From positions 244,493,624-244,557,623 of the forward strand of contig NC_073745.1 in assembly GCF_029784135.1 (NCBI RefSeq): a DNA stretch of 64,000 bases. Direction: 5' to 3'. This document shows, one piece after another, positions 1 through 10,653 of the stretch. Below the pieces are notes generated by a model. It was not told the origin of the DNA and searched no databases. It worked only from the letters and a program-made list of their open reading frames with translations. This DNA comes from Toxorhynchites rutilus septentrionalis. Taxonomy: Eukaryota; Arthropoda; Insecta; Diptera; Culicidae. The position numbers and the translations under genes are program-made. The first letter of the stretch is position 1, and each line of letters starts with the position of its first letter.

Positions 1-850
1 ATCATTTCGGATACGTAGAAATCATTATTCGAGTAACTATTGGTTTAAATTATGTTGAAGTAGTTGTTTTTAAAGAGCAGATTAATTGTTTGCATAAGTG
101 TCTTATGTCATCTGAATAATATCATGTGAAAAAATCTTAGTTTGTTAAAAGTGAAAAATTCTGATCTATTCGGATACACATTGTTGGCATTAATTACTTG
201 GCAATTTATTGCATCAATGACAAAAGTGTCTCATATTTAACGGATAATAAAAATAAAATTATATATTGATTATACTTCATATGATTTACTCTTGGAGACT
301 GTTTCGAAAGATTTCACACGAAGACGAACTATAAATTTTTATATAAAAACATCACATTAAAATACATTGTTAAATTAATACATGTATATGGTTCACAAAA
401 AAAAATGTTTATTTTTCATAATATTGCATGTATCACTGCCTTTTCAAGGAAACAAAAAATCCGACCAGTACAACACTCATGCTCAAATTTAATAAAACCG
501 CAAAGGGTTAGTGAAAGACGTAGTTCTACGTTAAAAAAAATATTATTTGAATAATAAACATATTCCGGTTAGAGAACATGATTCAGGAGATCATTTCAAA
601 TTATAAAGCTTATAGCTATAAGTTTTCTGAAAGTATTCGTTTACGAGATATACTTCATTTATGTAATTTATACTGTCTTATATATAAAACAAAGTTTTTA
701 CGTATAACTCATCATCACAGGAGAACAGCTGATCAGAATTGTGTCGTCTACATATCGTTAAGTATGCCTTCACCCGATTTAGAATGAATGATAGAATACT
801 TTGGAGGATATTGAAGATGAATAGAAAAAATCGAAAAAAATCAACTACAT
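1..850. other. AT-rich DNA, nothing recognised
   Basis: Very AT-rich with many short homopolymers. Short open frames at 578-942 have no recognisable domain and low-complexity content. No repeat boundary, promoter or splice pattern is visible. Confidence 0.5.
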
Positions 851-859
851 ACAGTCATT

Positions 860-2050
860 CTATGTCAAACCGATATAGTAGTTCTCAGATATCCGCGAAA
901 AGCGGTAGTGTAGTTTTTTTGTTCCATATCGCAACATATTAGACCAGCATTGTTTTATTTTTTCCGTCAGGGTGACCTATTCGATTTTAGGGTGGTTCAA
1001 AAAATCATTTTTTCCGATTTTTCCAAAAATGTCTTTTTTCAAAAATTCATAACTTTTGAACCACTATGCCGATTCATATGATCGACATATCAAATTGAAG
1101 TCAACTAGCTAGTCTCTTTGGAAAAATATCACACTAGCAAAAAAAAATATATGCTGTTTCTGTAATTATTGATTGTTTCTATTTTTTATGGGTTTACATG
1201 GATTCGGGACCAAGGGCGTTTTATTTTTTCTATAAATTTCTCTTGAAAGCTGAGGATTTTTTACATGAAATATCTCAAAATCAAAGATGTATCCTTTTTC
1301 GTTTTTAAGTTATGATTCTTCAAAGTTAACCGATAGTTCGAGATATCAATTTTTTCCCTTGCTCCTACTCTCAAAAATTCATAACTTTTGAACTACTGAA
1401 CCGATTCAGATGATCCATATACCAAAATGAAGCCAATCAGCTAGGGTTCTTTAGAAAAATATTACACAACTAAGGGCGCTATTTTTTATATTATAATTTT
1501 TTTGAAAGCTGCAGGTTTGCAGCTGTAGTATTTTTTCAAATAAAAGAAGACTAGCTCATTGACTTCAATTCAATATGTCGATTATATGAATCGGTTCGAT
1601 AGTTCAGAAGTTATAAATTTTTGAAAAACGTAATTTTTGGAAAATGGGAAAAATTAATTTTTATTTTTAGATCATCGGTTAACTTTGAAAAATCATAATT
1701 CAAAAACGAAAAAGAAAACAATTCTGATTTTTGGATATGTTATGTAAAAAATCTTCAGCTTTCAAGAAAAAAAAATACAAAAAAAGTAGCGCCCTTGACC
1801 AATGGGCGCCTGGGACCATGAAAACTATAAAAAACAAACACAATCAATGATTACGGAAACAAAATCCAAATATTCTGCAAACGTAATATTTTTCCAACAA
1901 AGGATGGATAGCTTATGTGCTTTAATTTGATATGTCGATCATCTTAATTGATTCAGTGGTTTAAAAGTTATGAATTTTTGAAAAAAGTAATTTTTGGAAA
2001 AAAGAGGGAAAATTCAATTTTCGATTCACCCTAGAAATGGGCACACCAAT
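860..2050. repeat. Fold-back dispersed repeat, copy 1
   Basis: The left part (about 1000-1510) and right part (about 1550-2040) are diverged inverted copies of each other. The phrase AAAATTCATAACTTTTGAAC, followed by a pyrimidine-purine run and GATCGACATATCAAATT, occurs on the plus strand at 1040-1100 and on the minus strand at 1910-1985. The block containing AAGGGCG, with a T-rich run and a CTTGAAAGCTGA motif, is at 1215-1255 and in reverse at 1750-1800. Related segments lie at 2440-2830 and 31875-32810. No coding capacity is visible. This is probably an old non-autonomous inverted-repeat element, but I cannot see a target duplication. Confidence 0.6.
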
Positions 2051-2439
2051 GAAAGAATAAAAAAAAATGTGAGTCTAACATTTTGCCATGAAGAACAAAT
2101 CTACAAATTTTCATGAAAATATGAGAAAGTTATAGACTATAATTTTGAGATTCTGGAAAAGGAAACACTGAAAAAAACTATTTTTTTGCCGCAGAAAAAT
2201 TGAATATAAAGTTTAAGATTGAAATATCTAAAAACTACATTTTTCTCACCCCTCACCCAATCTCACCCCTTAGAAGGGGTGACAATGGGTCAAAGTAGTG
2301 AATATTACTTTCTATGAGGAATTGTGTTAAGAAATCAATTTCTCGTTGATTTCAAGATAATTTAACAACATGTCCTTGAATGATTATTTCAGTTACGAAA
2401 ATAGTGTCAATCCACCTAGAAGTGCGATGGAAATGATTA

Positions 2440-2830
2440 TATACAACCATTCCATGACAAACTGATATAGTGGTTCTCAGATTTTCGTGAGAAGTGGTAG
2501 TTTTGTTCTTGAACGCAAAACATTAGACCCGTGTTTTTTATCATTAGGGTAATCATTTCCATTTTCCAAAAAGGATTTTCTAATTAAATTCATAACTTTT
2601 AAACTACCGGGCCGATTAAATGTTGTCCAGTCGCATAGAAATATTGAACGAAATTGAAAACATGTTAACTTTGCAAAATCACTCGATAACGAAAAAAAAA
2701 ACACTTCTCTGATATTCGGATATGTTATGTAAAAAAACCTCAGCTTTGAAGAAAAAATATAAAACAAATATAACGCCCTTGGTCCTGAGACCATGTAAAA
2801 ATTAGAAATATGAATGTTTGGGGAAGTGAA
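2440..2830 (+). repeat. Partial copy of the fold-back repeat family
   Basis: The segment starting with GTGGTTCTCAG.TTTTCGTGAGAAG and running through the GCAAAACATTAGACC phrase and the TTCATAACTTTT.AACTAC phrase matches 860-1100 and 31880-32060. The open frame on the other strand (2477-2917) is a by-product of this repeat and shows no domain. Confidence 0.6.
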
Positions 2831-3172
2831 GCAAATTCTTTTATGCCTAATGGTTCCGGAGTATTTAAATAAGTAATATAGATCCACGCCACAAACGGCT
2901 CTATTTGGACTAATCAATTAGTTAAGGTTTCAAATTTCTGAACCATCAAAAGAACTGAAATAAATGTTTTACATACAATCACAGTCCTGCGTCAACTTTC
3001 CGTTCCGTTCTTTCACTTCAATTATAGTCAATGAACGTTTCTATTGAAGAAAATGGGGATTGAAGACATCGCTTCGGTGTCAAGAGCAAAACCAATGAAT
3101 GTGGAGCGAAAAAGCGTGCACAAATTAGAAGATATATTTTTATTGGGTGTGGAAAGAGAGGAATAGTATTAG

Positions 3173-3520
3173 GTTGGGGAAAAAGTAATCCATTATTTTT
3201 GGGTGAATTTCAAAACCTTTTTCATATGCTTCGGATTGTCCGATTTGGGTCAAATATGCACCGTTGCATTCTGAAGTAGTAAATATACTATAGTTATTCA
3301 AAATTTAAAATAATTTTGTTTTTTCCTAAATGATGTTTTTTCTCGTTGTATTATTATTAACGAAGCCTTATTTATTCTCTACAACTCGTTCTTAGTTTTT
3401 GTATAGAATCAGTTTTTCCGATTTGGGTCAAATATGCACCGTTGCATTTTGAAGGTAGCTTCATAATGCCTCTCTGATAGAAGTCTTGGTCCTTATTGAA
3501 GGAAAACGTGGTTGGTTACA
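3173..3520 (-). pseudogene. Mariner transposase 3' end, relic
   Basis: The plus-strand start GGTTGGGGAAAAAGTAATCC is a mariner terminal repeat sequence, also seen in altered form at 23155 and 56863. Read on the minus strand, 3425-3520 encodes FYQRGIMKLPSK followed by NGAYLT. This aligns with FYNRGIMKLASRWEQVIEQNGAYLT-type C-termini, seen in the mariner at 47220-48501, but lacks about seven residues in the middle. The relic is interrupted by a dispersed repeat (3278-3416), which is flanked by two copies of a 39-40 bp piece of the mariner. Everything upstream of the C-terminus is missing: the 7-bp array starts directly at the break. It is non-functional. Confidence 0.7.
3278..3416 (+). repeat. 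Dispersed repeat, also present at 4709-4835
   Basis: About 125 bases, from AGTTATTCAAA.TTTAAAATAATTT through CTCGTTGTATT and ATTAACGAAGC to CGTTCTTAGTTTTTGTATAGA, occur again at 4709-4835 in the same orientation. In the first copy the insert sits between two copies of the mariner-tail phrase TCCGATTTGGGTCAAATATG. No coding content was recognised. Confidence 0.65.
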
Positions 3521-4022
3521 ACTACTTACTACTTACTACTTACTACTTACTACTTACTACTTACTACTTACTACTTACTACTTACTACTTACTACTTACT
3601 ACTTACTACTTACTACTTACTACTTACTACTTACTACTTACTACTTACTACTTACTACTTACTACTTACTACTTACTACTTACTACTTACTACTTACTAC
3701 TTACTACTTACTACTTACTACTTACTACTTACTACTTACTACTTACTACTTACTACTTACTACTTACTACTTACTACTTACTACTTACTACTTACTACTT
3801 ACTACTTACTACTTACTACTTACTACTTACTACTTACTACTTACTACTTACTACTTACTACTTACTACTTACTACTTACTACTTACTACTTACTACTTAC
3901 TACTTACTACTTACTACTTACTACTTACTACTTACTACTTACTACTTACTACTTACTACTTACTACTTACTACTTACTACTTACTACTTACTACTTACTA
4001 CTTACTACTTACTACTTACTTT
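3521..4022 (+). repeat. Perfect heptamer array (TTACTAC)n, about 71 units
   Basis: A 7-bp unit TTACTAC is repeated about 71 times with no interruption that I can see. Seven is not a multiple of three and the unit lacks plus-strand stops in any register. All three plus frames therefore read through it as the same heptapeptide; these frames are not genes. On the minus strand the unit contains TAG and TAA. The array begins at the broken end of a mariner relic. The homogeneity suggests recent expansion, or possibly assembly smoothing of a larger array. Confidence 0.97.
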
Positions 4023-4708
4023 AACGCAACTTTAGCAGGAGTCGGACAGGAGTGTAGAACCAAAGAATGAGCAATTGTTTCACAAAGATGTCATTTCGTT
4101 ATGCGCCACATCCAATGTAGGGAGTAACAAGTTGGACCAATATCTTCCAACAGAATAATAACGGTCATATGAAAATAATACTCTTTCGCTCCAATTTTGA
4201 AGAATGAGCTAGAATAGCTTTCATAATGAATAAAAACAAAAAAAAAGGAAACTATAGTTCTCTAAACAAATTCCCAAATTAAAAAAAAAATATGTTTGAT
4301 CTATTTTAGCACAATAGAAAGTAAAAAATGAATTATAATATAAAAATATTATTGAGATCATTTCACTATATATCTTGTGAACTGTTTGTCCTTTGCTCTT
4401 GAATCAAAGATGTGAAAAAAAATTTCACACATTTTGATACATCTGGAGAAACTCCAATAAATTATCAAAATAGTATATTGTAAAAAAATATTTAAATGTG
4501 TTAAATATAAACTTTATATCTCTCGGAAACATTGGACCAAGGAATGGTTTCAACTATTACCCTAATACTTTCAAATGTTCTAGAATCATATTACATCATC
4601 AGAATTCGTGTATCCTTGAAACAGTTGAGATATGAAATGAAATTCCTCATTTGAAAAAAGGGATCATAATTTTGGCTATGACTTCAAGTTCAAGTCTTCA
4701 TAATAGTT
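4023..4708. other. No gene seen
   Basis: AT-rich sequence downstream of the heptamer array. No open frame of note and no recognised repeat. Confidence 0.4.
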
Positions 4709-4835
4709 CATAGTTATTCAAAGTTTAAAATAATTTGGTTTTTTCCCGAAGGATGTTTTTTCTCGTTGTATTTTTATTAACGAAGCTTTATTTATTCTCT
4801 ACAACCCGTTCTTAGTTTTTGTATAGACTCAAAGA
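4709..4835 (+). repeat. Second copy of the 3278-3416 dispersed repeat
   Basis: Roughly 90 percent match by eye to 3292-3418, ending in GTTCTTAGTTTTTGTATAGA. It lies 25 bases upstream of the pogo-like MITE. Confidence 0.6.
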
Positions 4836-4860
4836 TCACCGATTTTCAATTCTCCGCATA

Positions 4861-5298
4861 CAGGGAAACTTCGATATAACGTACCCTCTATATAACGTCA
4901 CTCGATATAACGTACATTTTAACTCGATATAACTTACACATTTCCAAAGTGTAAAGCAAAATTTTTTTCAATATTTTTTTTCTGACAGAACAATGAATTA
5001 CCTGTATTGTGATGCTAAAACAAGTTTTGTTCTTTCAATCCATCCCGAAATACAGCTGGTTTTGTGATTCCGGATTCTAAATGAATCATGCTTTAATCAA
5101 CAGTACGAAGGGATACACCATGAGAAAAGCTGGCTTCGTCTTCTGATTGAAGTTATTCATTAACTTTATTAAAACAGCAACACAATAATGTATTATAGAC
5201 TACGTTTGTGAGTACTTTATTATGCTTCGATATAACGAACAATTCGATACAACGTACAATTTTGAAAGTGAAATGTACGTTATATCGAAGTTTACCTG
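4861..5298. mobile_element. Pogo/Tigger-like MITE, 438 bp, TA duplication
   Basis: The ends are CAGGGAAACTTCGATATAA at 4861 and, in reverse complement, CAGGTAAACTTCGATATAA ending at 5298. Each end is flanked by TA (4859-4860 and 5299-5300), as expected for Tc1/mariner/pogo integration. The motif CGATATAACGTA recurs inside both ends, at about 4888-4935 and 5228-5250, a typical arrangement of subterminal transposase sites. No transposase is encoded. The family assignment is inferred from the CAG-initiated terminal repeat and the TA target. A Tigger-type transposase relic lies at 14057-15000, but I cannot show that it mobilised this element. Confidence 0.8.
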
Positions 5299-5300
5299 TA

Positions 5301-8300
5301 CATCCTTTTCAAATTCTCATAGATTACAAGGTACGAGAGTGAAAAAACACAAATAATACAGTTTAGGTAGCAGGCATGGTCGAATACAACACTTGTCTGT
5401 TGATTACTCAACCTTTTTTAAAGATTTTCCTTCAACTTTTTTTTTCATTCCGAATTTAGATTTTTTTGGATCGATTCTTTGTACTCGAAAATATTGCGAT
5501 AATCGGTTTTTCTTTCTATCGAAACACATACAGAATAAGTAGATAAATTGGAGAAAAAGGCTCCTGATTTTTCAAAGATTGATTCTCTGGAACCGATTTA
5601 ATCAGTGAATCGAGTTCTACGTTGTTCAGAAAATCGATTCGTCAAGATCGAAATTTTTATGAAGATTGCCCAATTCTACTGCAAACCAATTTTCTAACGG
5701 AACTGTGACGGCCTTTAAATTCTACCGGAACAATAAGTCGTTATTGTTCGGTTCAAATATAATATTGTTGATGATCTGAGGGTGTAGAAATTTCCATAGT
5801 ACGTAAAGATCAATCAGATCCATGCAAATACAATCACTCGGGCGACATCTCTTCTAATGACGGTGTGAATGAAAATTCCCTTCTGGGTATAAGAATCAAC
5901 ACGCACCAGTGACCGACTGTATCTGTTAGCAGTTTTCCCTTTCGGCTACATATTTAATTATATATATATAGCTAAGCAGTCCCATCATCACTAGTGACTT
6001 TTAACTATCAACACCTCATTGAAAAGGGGGCCAGACCGCTGCCAATAGCTCAATTGCGAAGTCACCTGTCTGTCCTTCAGTCACTTTGCTTATCGCGCTA
6101 GTGGGCCAAAACCACCGCTAGGAGCAGAGGCAAACTAAAAATAATGCCACACAGCACCTGTAGGCGAAAATCGCGCGCACTCACTGGCCGGGCGGCCCCC
6201 GTGATACGCAAATCGATGGCACGCTGTGGCAAGGTGATGAATGGCTCGAACACGTGTGTGACGCAATTCTAAATACGCGCGCGTGTACCATTTCGACGCG
6301 TCGGCTGCATTTGCATTGGTTAAACGCGCTTCCACGCGAGGTGCAATCGAATTTTGTTCACCTTTAAACACGTAGGTGCTCAAATTTGGTATTCTAGGAG
6401 TGAACGAAAATAAAAATATATATATATTCAACTACTTTTCGGCTATCGAATCAATTGCCATTGTTTTTTGAGCTGTCAATTTTATATGCTTTATGTGATT
6501 TGACAGACAGTTTGAGGCTGAAGGTATCTGCGATTATTATACGCTTCCGGCAGATATTATCGGTCCAGGAAAATGAACTGACTCTAATACAATCCGTTTC
6601 ATAACTATAAAATGACAATTTTTTGAGCTTCTAGAGATGATGGTCGGTCGAAATCTCAAAATGACGTACTGTAACTTTCTTCGTTTATAAAACTAGCTTT
6701 ATAATCATCGTTGTTTTGGTAAGGCGCGAATCATTCAAAGAAAACCAAAATGGCCGTGTTGAATAGTTATATGATGTTACTCCTCCTTTATCATTATTAT
6801 TATATTTACTTTAACTATATTCACTATAATATATTTTAAAAGCTGACGTCCAATTAGCATGAATTACAATAATTGAATAATGCATATTCGTCATGTTTTC
6901 AAGCAAGCAGCGGCCTGTTGAAATTTGCATCTAGTTCTTCGCGGTGAAAAAACACTTGTTTAAGCGTTAATTATCCTAAATATATATAGCGTCTGATCAA
7001 AACAATAAAAACCATAAAGCTAGTCTTATGAACGAACATAGTTACAATATCGTTCCCAATATGTATACATAATTTCAACCGAAATTTACTGTACACGGGA
7101 AATTATAAAAATGAAACTCTGAGACACAGTATATTCTGATCAAAACATCAAAACTATAACGGTTAAGGACAATGAAATAATTTAATTTTCAAATCAATTC
7201 TCATTAGTATTGATATAAGAGCAACATTTCGCTGAATTATAAAAAAGTGGTAACAACCTAAATTGTTTTTCACAGGTGACCAATTTTAATTGCAACAAAT
7301 ATCTCATAAGACCGAGTATCAATGACAATTAGAAAAAAATGATTGAAAAGCCGTCTATTTTGAATATAATTATCATATAAAAGCAAAAAAAAACAAAACA
7401 ATAAATTCTCTATTAAAACATTTAAATATTGATAATTTCATTTCGTTGAATTTTCTTTTTTTAAATTTGATATATTTAAATTTATATTTTTTTTTTCGTC
7501 GAAAAAAAGTTGAGAAAACACTCAAAATTTCAAAAACAAATTGATTAAAAAACTATAAGACCTACAAAACTTGGGTTCAAGAATGAAATGTATAGAATTA
7601 TTTCAGTTTTAGTTAAAAACAATAAAACTTAAACTTAAAATTTCAGTTAAAACAAATGTTTAAAATAAATATTCATTTTTCTCAACAAAAAAAGTTTTTT
7701 CTTTAATTCTAAAAATAATTGTATGACTCATACAATTATCAACAATTTTCCATACATTGGAAGAAAATAAAATAAATATAAAATAGAAGTCATGTAGAAA
7801 ATTAAAAAAATGAGTTCAAGATGGTAAAAATATTTTTGTGGCTAAATTTCGGAAAATCATAAAAATTTGATTTTCCACAAAGTTTGTGACTTCTATTTTA
7901 TATGAAAAAATTGAAGAAAAATTAAAACATACATATTTTAGATATTGCAAATTAAAGTTTTTTTTGGAAATGAAAAAAAGGATACTATTTTTTTCTCAGT
8001 TTATATTTTCTTCACATTTTAACATCTATATTCTATAACTTTTTCTAAGACACTATTTCTGTACGACTCATAATTCTTTAAATATTAATTATCAAAGATT
8101 TCTCTTTCTAAAATCGATACGCCCTTTTCAAAAGTTACACTTGAGTAAAAAAAACCCAATTTATTTTTCATTGTCACATTCACGTTTTCTTACTAAGCGC
8201 ACATTCGTGGGTCCGCAAAACTATTGATTGATCTTCTAATCTACAATTTAAAATTACCTTTTACTATGAAATTCCCAGTACTTCTACAAAACTCGTCATT

Positions 8301-8370
8301 ATAATGTTAGATTATTTTCAGACATAATTTTCGTTCAAGATTTTTCAACCACTTGCAAATAACATGTTTT
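5301..8370. other. Single-copy-looking DNA, GC-richer island at 5900-6450
   Basis: From 5900 to 6450 base composition is more balanced, with TATA-like runs at about 5960 and 6415 and several GCGCGC stretches. A 98-codon frame on the minus strand (6135-6431) shows no recognisable motif. This could be regulatory DNA or an unrecognised exon; the sequence does not decide. From 6450 to 8370 the DNA is extremely AT-rich and I see nothing in it. Confidence 0.35.
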
Positions 8371-8379
8371 TTCGTTACA

Positions 8380-8710
8380 TGGAATACAGAAAATATGATA
8401 GAATAAGGACAGCCCTAAATCGGACAATTCCTTCCTCGAGTTTTGCTCTTATCAACACATTCGTCGATCCATTTTTATTTATATAGATAGTAGAAGATGG
8501 GACAGTGCGTTTTATCACATTAAAATCCATTTTTACTTTCGAAAAAAGATCAATTTGGTTAGCGCTAACATCAAATGGACTATCAACGCATGTCATTATG
8601 TAATTGTAGAACATATGTGAATTGGCCTTTCCGAATTTTCCTATTTTCCTTCAAAGTTTTCCGAAAAAATTTTATTGTCATGTCGGAATATGCCTGATTG
8701 AGATATGTGT
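8380..8710 (+). repeat. Dispersed repeat with ATTTATATAGAT end
   Basis: The phrase AAATCGGACAATTCCTTCCT, then TTTTGC.CTTA.CAACACATT and ATTTATATAGAT, recurs at 33475-33545 and in weaker form at 32905-32965. The following 150 bases (AAAATCCATTTTTACTTTCGA to TTTTCCGAAAA) match 33255-33415. The tail resembles 3' ends of RTE-type non-LTR elements, but no coding part is present, so that assignment is a guess. Confidence 0.5.
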
Positions 8711-8712
8711 AT

Positions 8713-9040
8713 TATCCTCCCTTAGGGAGGGGGAAGGATTGAAACCTCCATAGAAACATTTATTGCACCCTAAAACCTCCATATACCAAATTTAGTTCCA
8801 TTAGCTTGATTAGTTCTCCAGTAACAATTTCATTTGAATGGCAGCCCCTCTAGAGACAGGGGGAGGAGTGTCGAACCACCATAGAATCGTTGATCGATCC
8901 CTAAAACCTCTATATACCGAGTTTGATTCCATTTGCTTGAATAGTTCTCGAGTTATTCAGCCCGCCCCGTTAGAGAGGAGGACGAGTGTCAAACCACCAT
9001 ATGCCAAATTTTGTTCCATTTGCTTGATTAGCGCACTAAT
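8713..9040 (+). repeat. Three diverged tandem copies of a ~120-bp unit
   Basis: Units begin near 8716, 8843 and 8960. Each carries a C-rich/G-rich pair such as CCTCCCTTAGGGAGGGGG, then AACC.CCATA, then CCAAATTT.GTTCCATT.GCTTGATTAG. The hyphenated CCTCCC..GGGAGG could form a hairpin. The open frames over this stretch (8838-9224 plus, 8957-9220 minus) follow the repeats and show no domain. Confidence 0.7.
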
Positions 9041-9195
9041 TATGAAGAAATTTGTGTTTGTGTGTATTGTATTGTATTCATATTGTATTGATTTATTCTT
9101 TTTTATTATCAGGAGATTCGACAAAACTTTTAACCTGGTTTGTTGGTATTTATGTTTCCTCATTCGGGTAAATGGTTTCAGGAGAGTGGTACCAG

Positions 9196-10645
9196 CAGGG
9201 CTCTGCATAGTCATAGTCAACTGAGGATAGTAGGATAGTCAGCTGACTATCTGACTGACTATATCCGTATTCAGTTAGTAATAACTTTTGGCTTCTTCAC
9301 GCAGTTTCTCCGCCAAAACGACTGAACAGTCAGTCGGGCGTTTAGTCGTTATCTCTCTCTACTGACTCGACTATATCTCGCGTAACTTTTGAAAAGGTCC
9401 AATGTAACATTTTCGCCAACTCGAGAAAAACGTAGTTGAAGACCCGAACATTATTTCGCGAATTGTCTTAAAAGCTATCAATATTTATCACTGTTTTCAC
9501 CACTAGTTGTCAAGAATAACTCCGTAAAACCAATCGTAACTATTGTTCCGTGATTTGAGATTAAGGTTGAAGCCTCGGAGCGAAAAATGTTACATTGGAC
9601 GTTTTGACTGCCCGCGTTTGCACATTGGACATATTACGTTGCACTATAAAAAATTGAAACTAACTAATGAACAACAATCCAAATATCAGCATTTCGTTCT
9701 AAAGACTGATTATTATTGTTATCACTCGTTGAACTGCACTGAAATCGATAGCAACACCTGTAAGAAACAAATTCCAAAACGACCGAAGTACGACTGCGAG
9801 TTGTATTGACTGCTTTGTTATTTCGGACGTTTCGGCCGTCGGAGGAAAGTGGCGTCGGAAGTAACAGCCGGGTGCTTAAAATTCGAATCTGTACATTGGA
9901 TATTTTTTGTATCGGCGACAAAAAGATGAAGAAGATAGATACGTGAACGATTGTTTTTGTAATACATTCAATGATTGAAAACTAATAGCGTGCATCCATT
10001 AACTCGATTTGTTTACATTTGTTACATAGGACCTTTTCAAAAGTTACGCGAGATATCATTTCATTCTGCAACGATGTTTGAGTTCAACGTGGTTTGACAT
10101 ACGCTACAGGTGAGCTAGATACTTTTGTATCGTACACGAAAATTACTTACATGTATAAAATAACGTACAGTATGTGTGTGTGCTATTCTGCACGCATAAT
10201 ACTAACTAATACTAACGCGAGGACCTTTATAGCATACTTGATAAATGTCTAAGTTCGTTGGTTTGAGTTCACTATGGGTAGACAATAAACCTTCCATTGA
10301 TGGGGTAACTTATTTTTTGCATCAGAAATCATGTTTTCGTTCCTCTTTATATGGACGTAAAAATAATATTGCGTACGCGGGTATGAAACGTGTCAGGGGG
10401 AAATGGAAGTGTGGATTGAAGTCAGTTGAATGAAGAGGCAGATTTGTATTCATTAGTGGAGTCAGTTAAAATAACCACTGACTGGACTAGTTCACCAGTC
10501 ATCCTCGCTAGTTAACGCTAGTCAATTCATTTTCTAGTCAAGTCACTTTTTGTCGTGGGCGACTGCCGAAGCACTTCTAGTCGAAGCGAAGCTACTGAGA
10601 GTAGAGTCGGTCTTCTTTTTTCACCTTCGAAGATTTCGGGCCCTG
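9196..10645. mobile_element. Non-autonomous hAT element, 8-bp TSD GGTACCAG
   Basis: The direct repeat GGTACCAG occurs exactly at 9188-9195 and 10646-10653. Just inside are CAGGGCTCTG on the left and CGGGCCCTG on the right, so the short terminal repeat reads CAGGGC. An 8-bp duplication plus CAGGG ends is the hAT signature. Both subterminal regions (9210-9370 and 10450-10610) are packed with GACTGAC, GACTAG and GTCAGT words in both orientations, as in hAT transposase-binding regions. No transposase is encoded; the 62-codon frame at 10245-10433 has no known motif. A second inverted-repeat element sits inside at 9373-10056. Confidence 0.85.
9373..10056. mobile_element. Nested inverted-repeat element, ~37-bp termini
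   Basis: ATATCTCGCGTAACTTTTGA followed by AAAGGTCCAATGTAACA at 9373-9409 is matched in reverse at 10020-10056, with a single T for A difference in the core. The element is about 684 bp, and the exact target duplication is ambiguous. Inside, the words ACATTGGAC/TACATTGGA recur at 9590-9625 and 9890-9900. An 88-codon plus-strand frame (9543-9809) and an 85-codon minus-strand frame (9664-9921) overlap and have no recognised domain. The superfamily is not assigned. Confidence 0.75.
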
Positions 10646-10653
10646 GGTACCAG

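Noticed and set aside
2477..2917. 146-codon minus-strand frame
   Set aside because: It lies on a dispersed fold-back repeat, is rich in Phe/Ile/Ser and shows no domain or related frame in the other copies.
3486..4070. Three overlapping long frames with a leucine/threonine/tyrosine heptapeptide repeat
   Set aside because: They are the three registers of the 7-bp array, without any independent sign of coding.
6135..6431. 98-codon frame in a GC-richer island
   Set aside because: No motif, signal peptide or splice pattern; the composition alone does not make it a gene.
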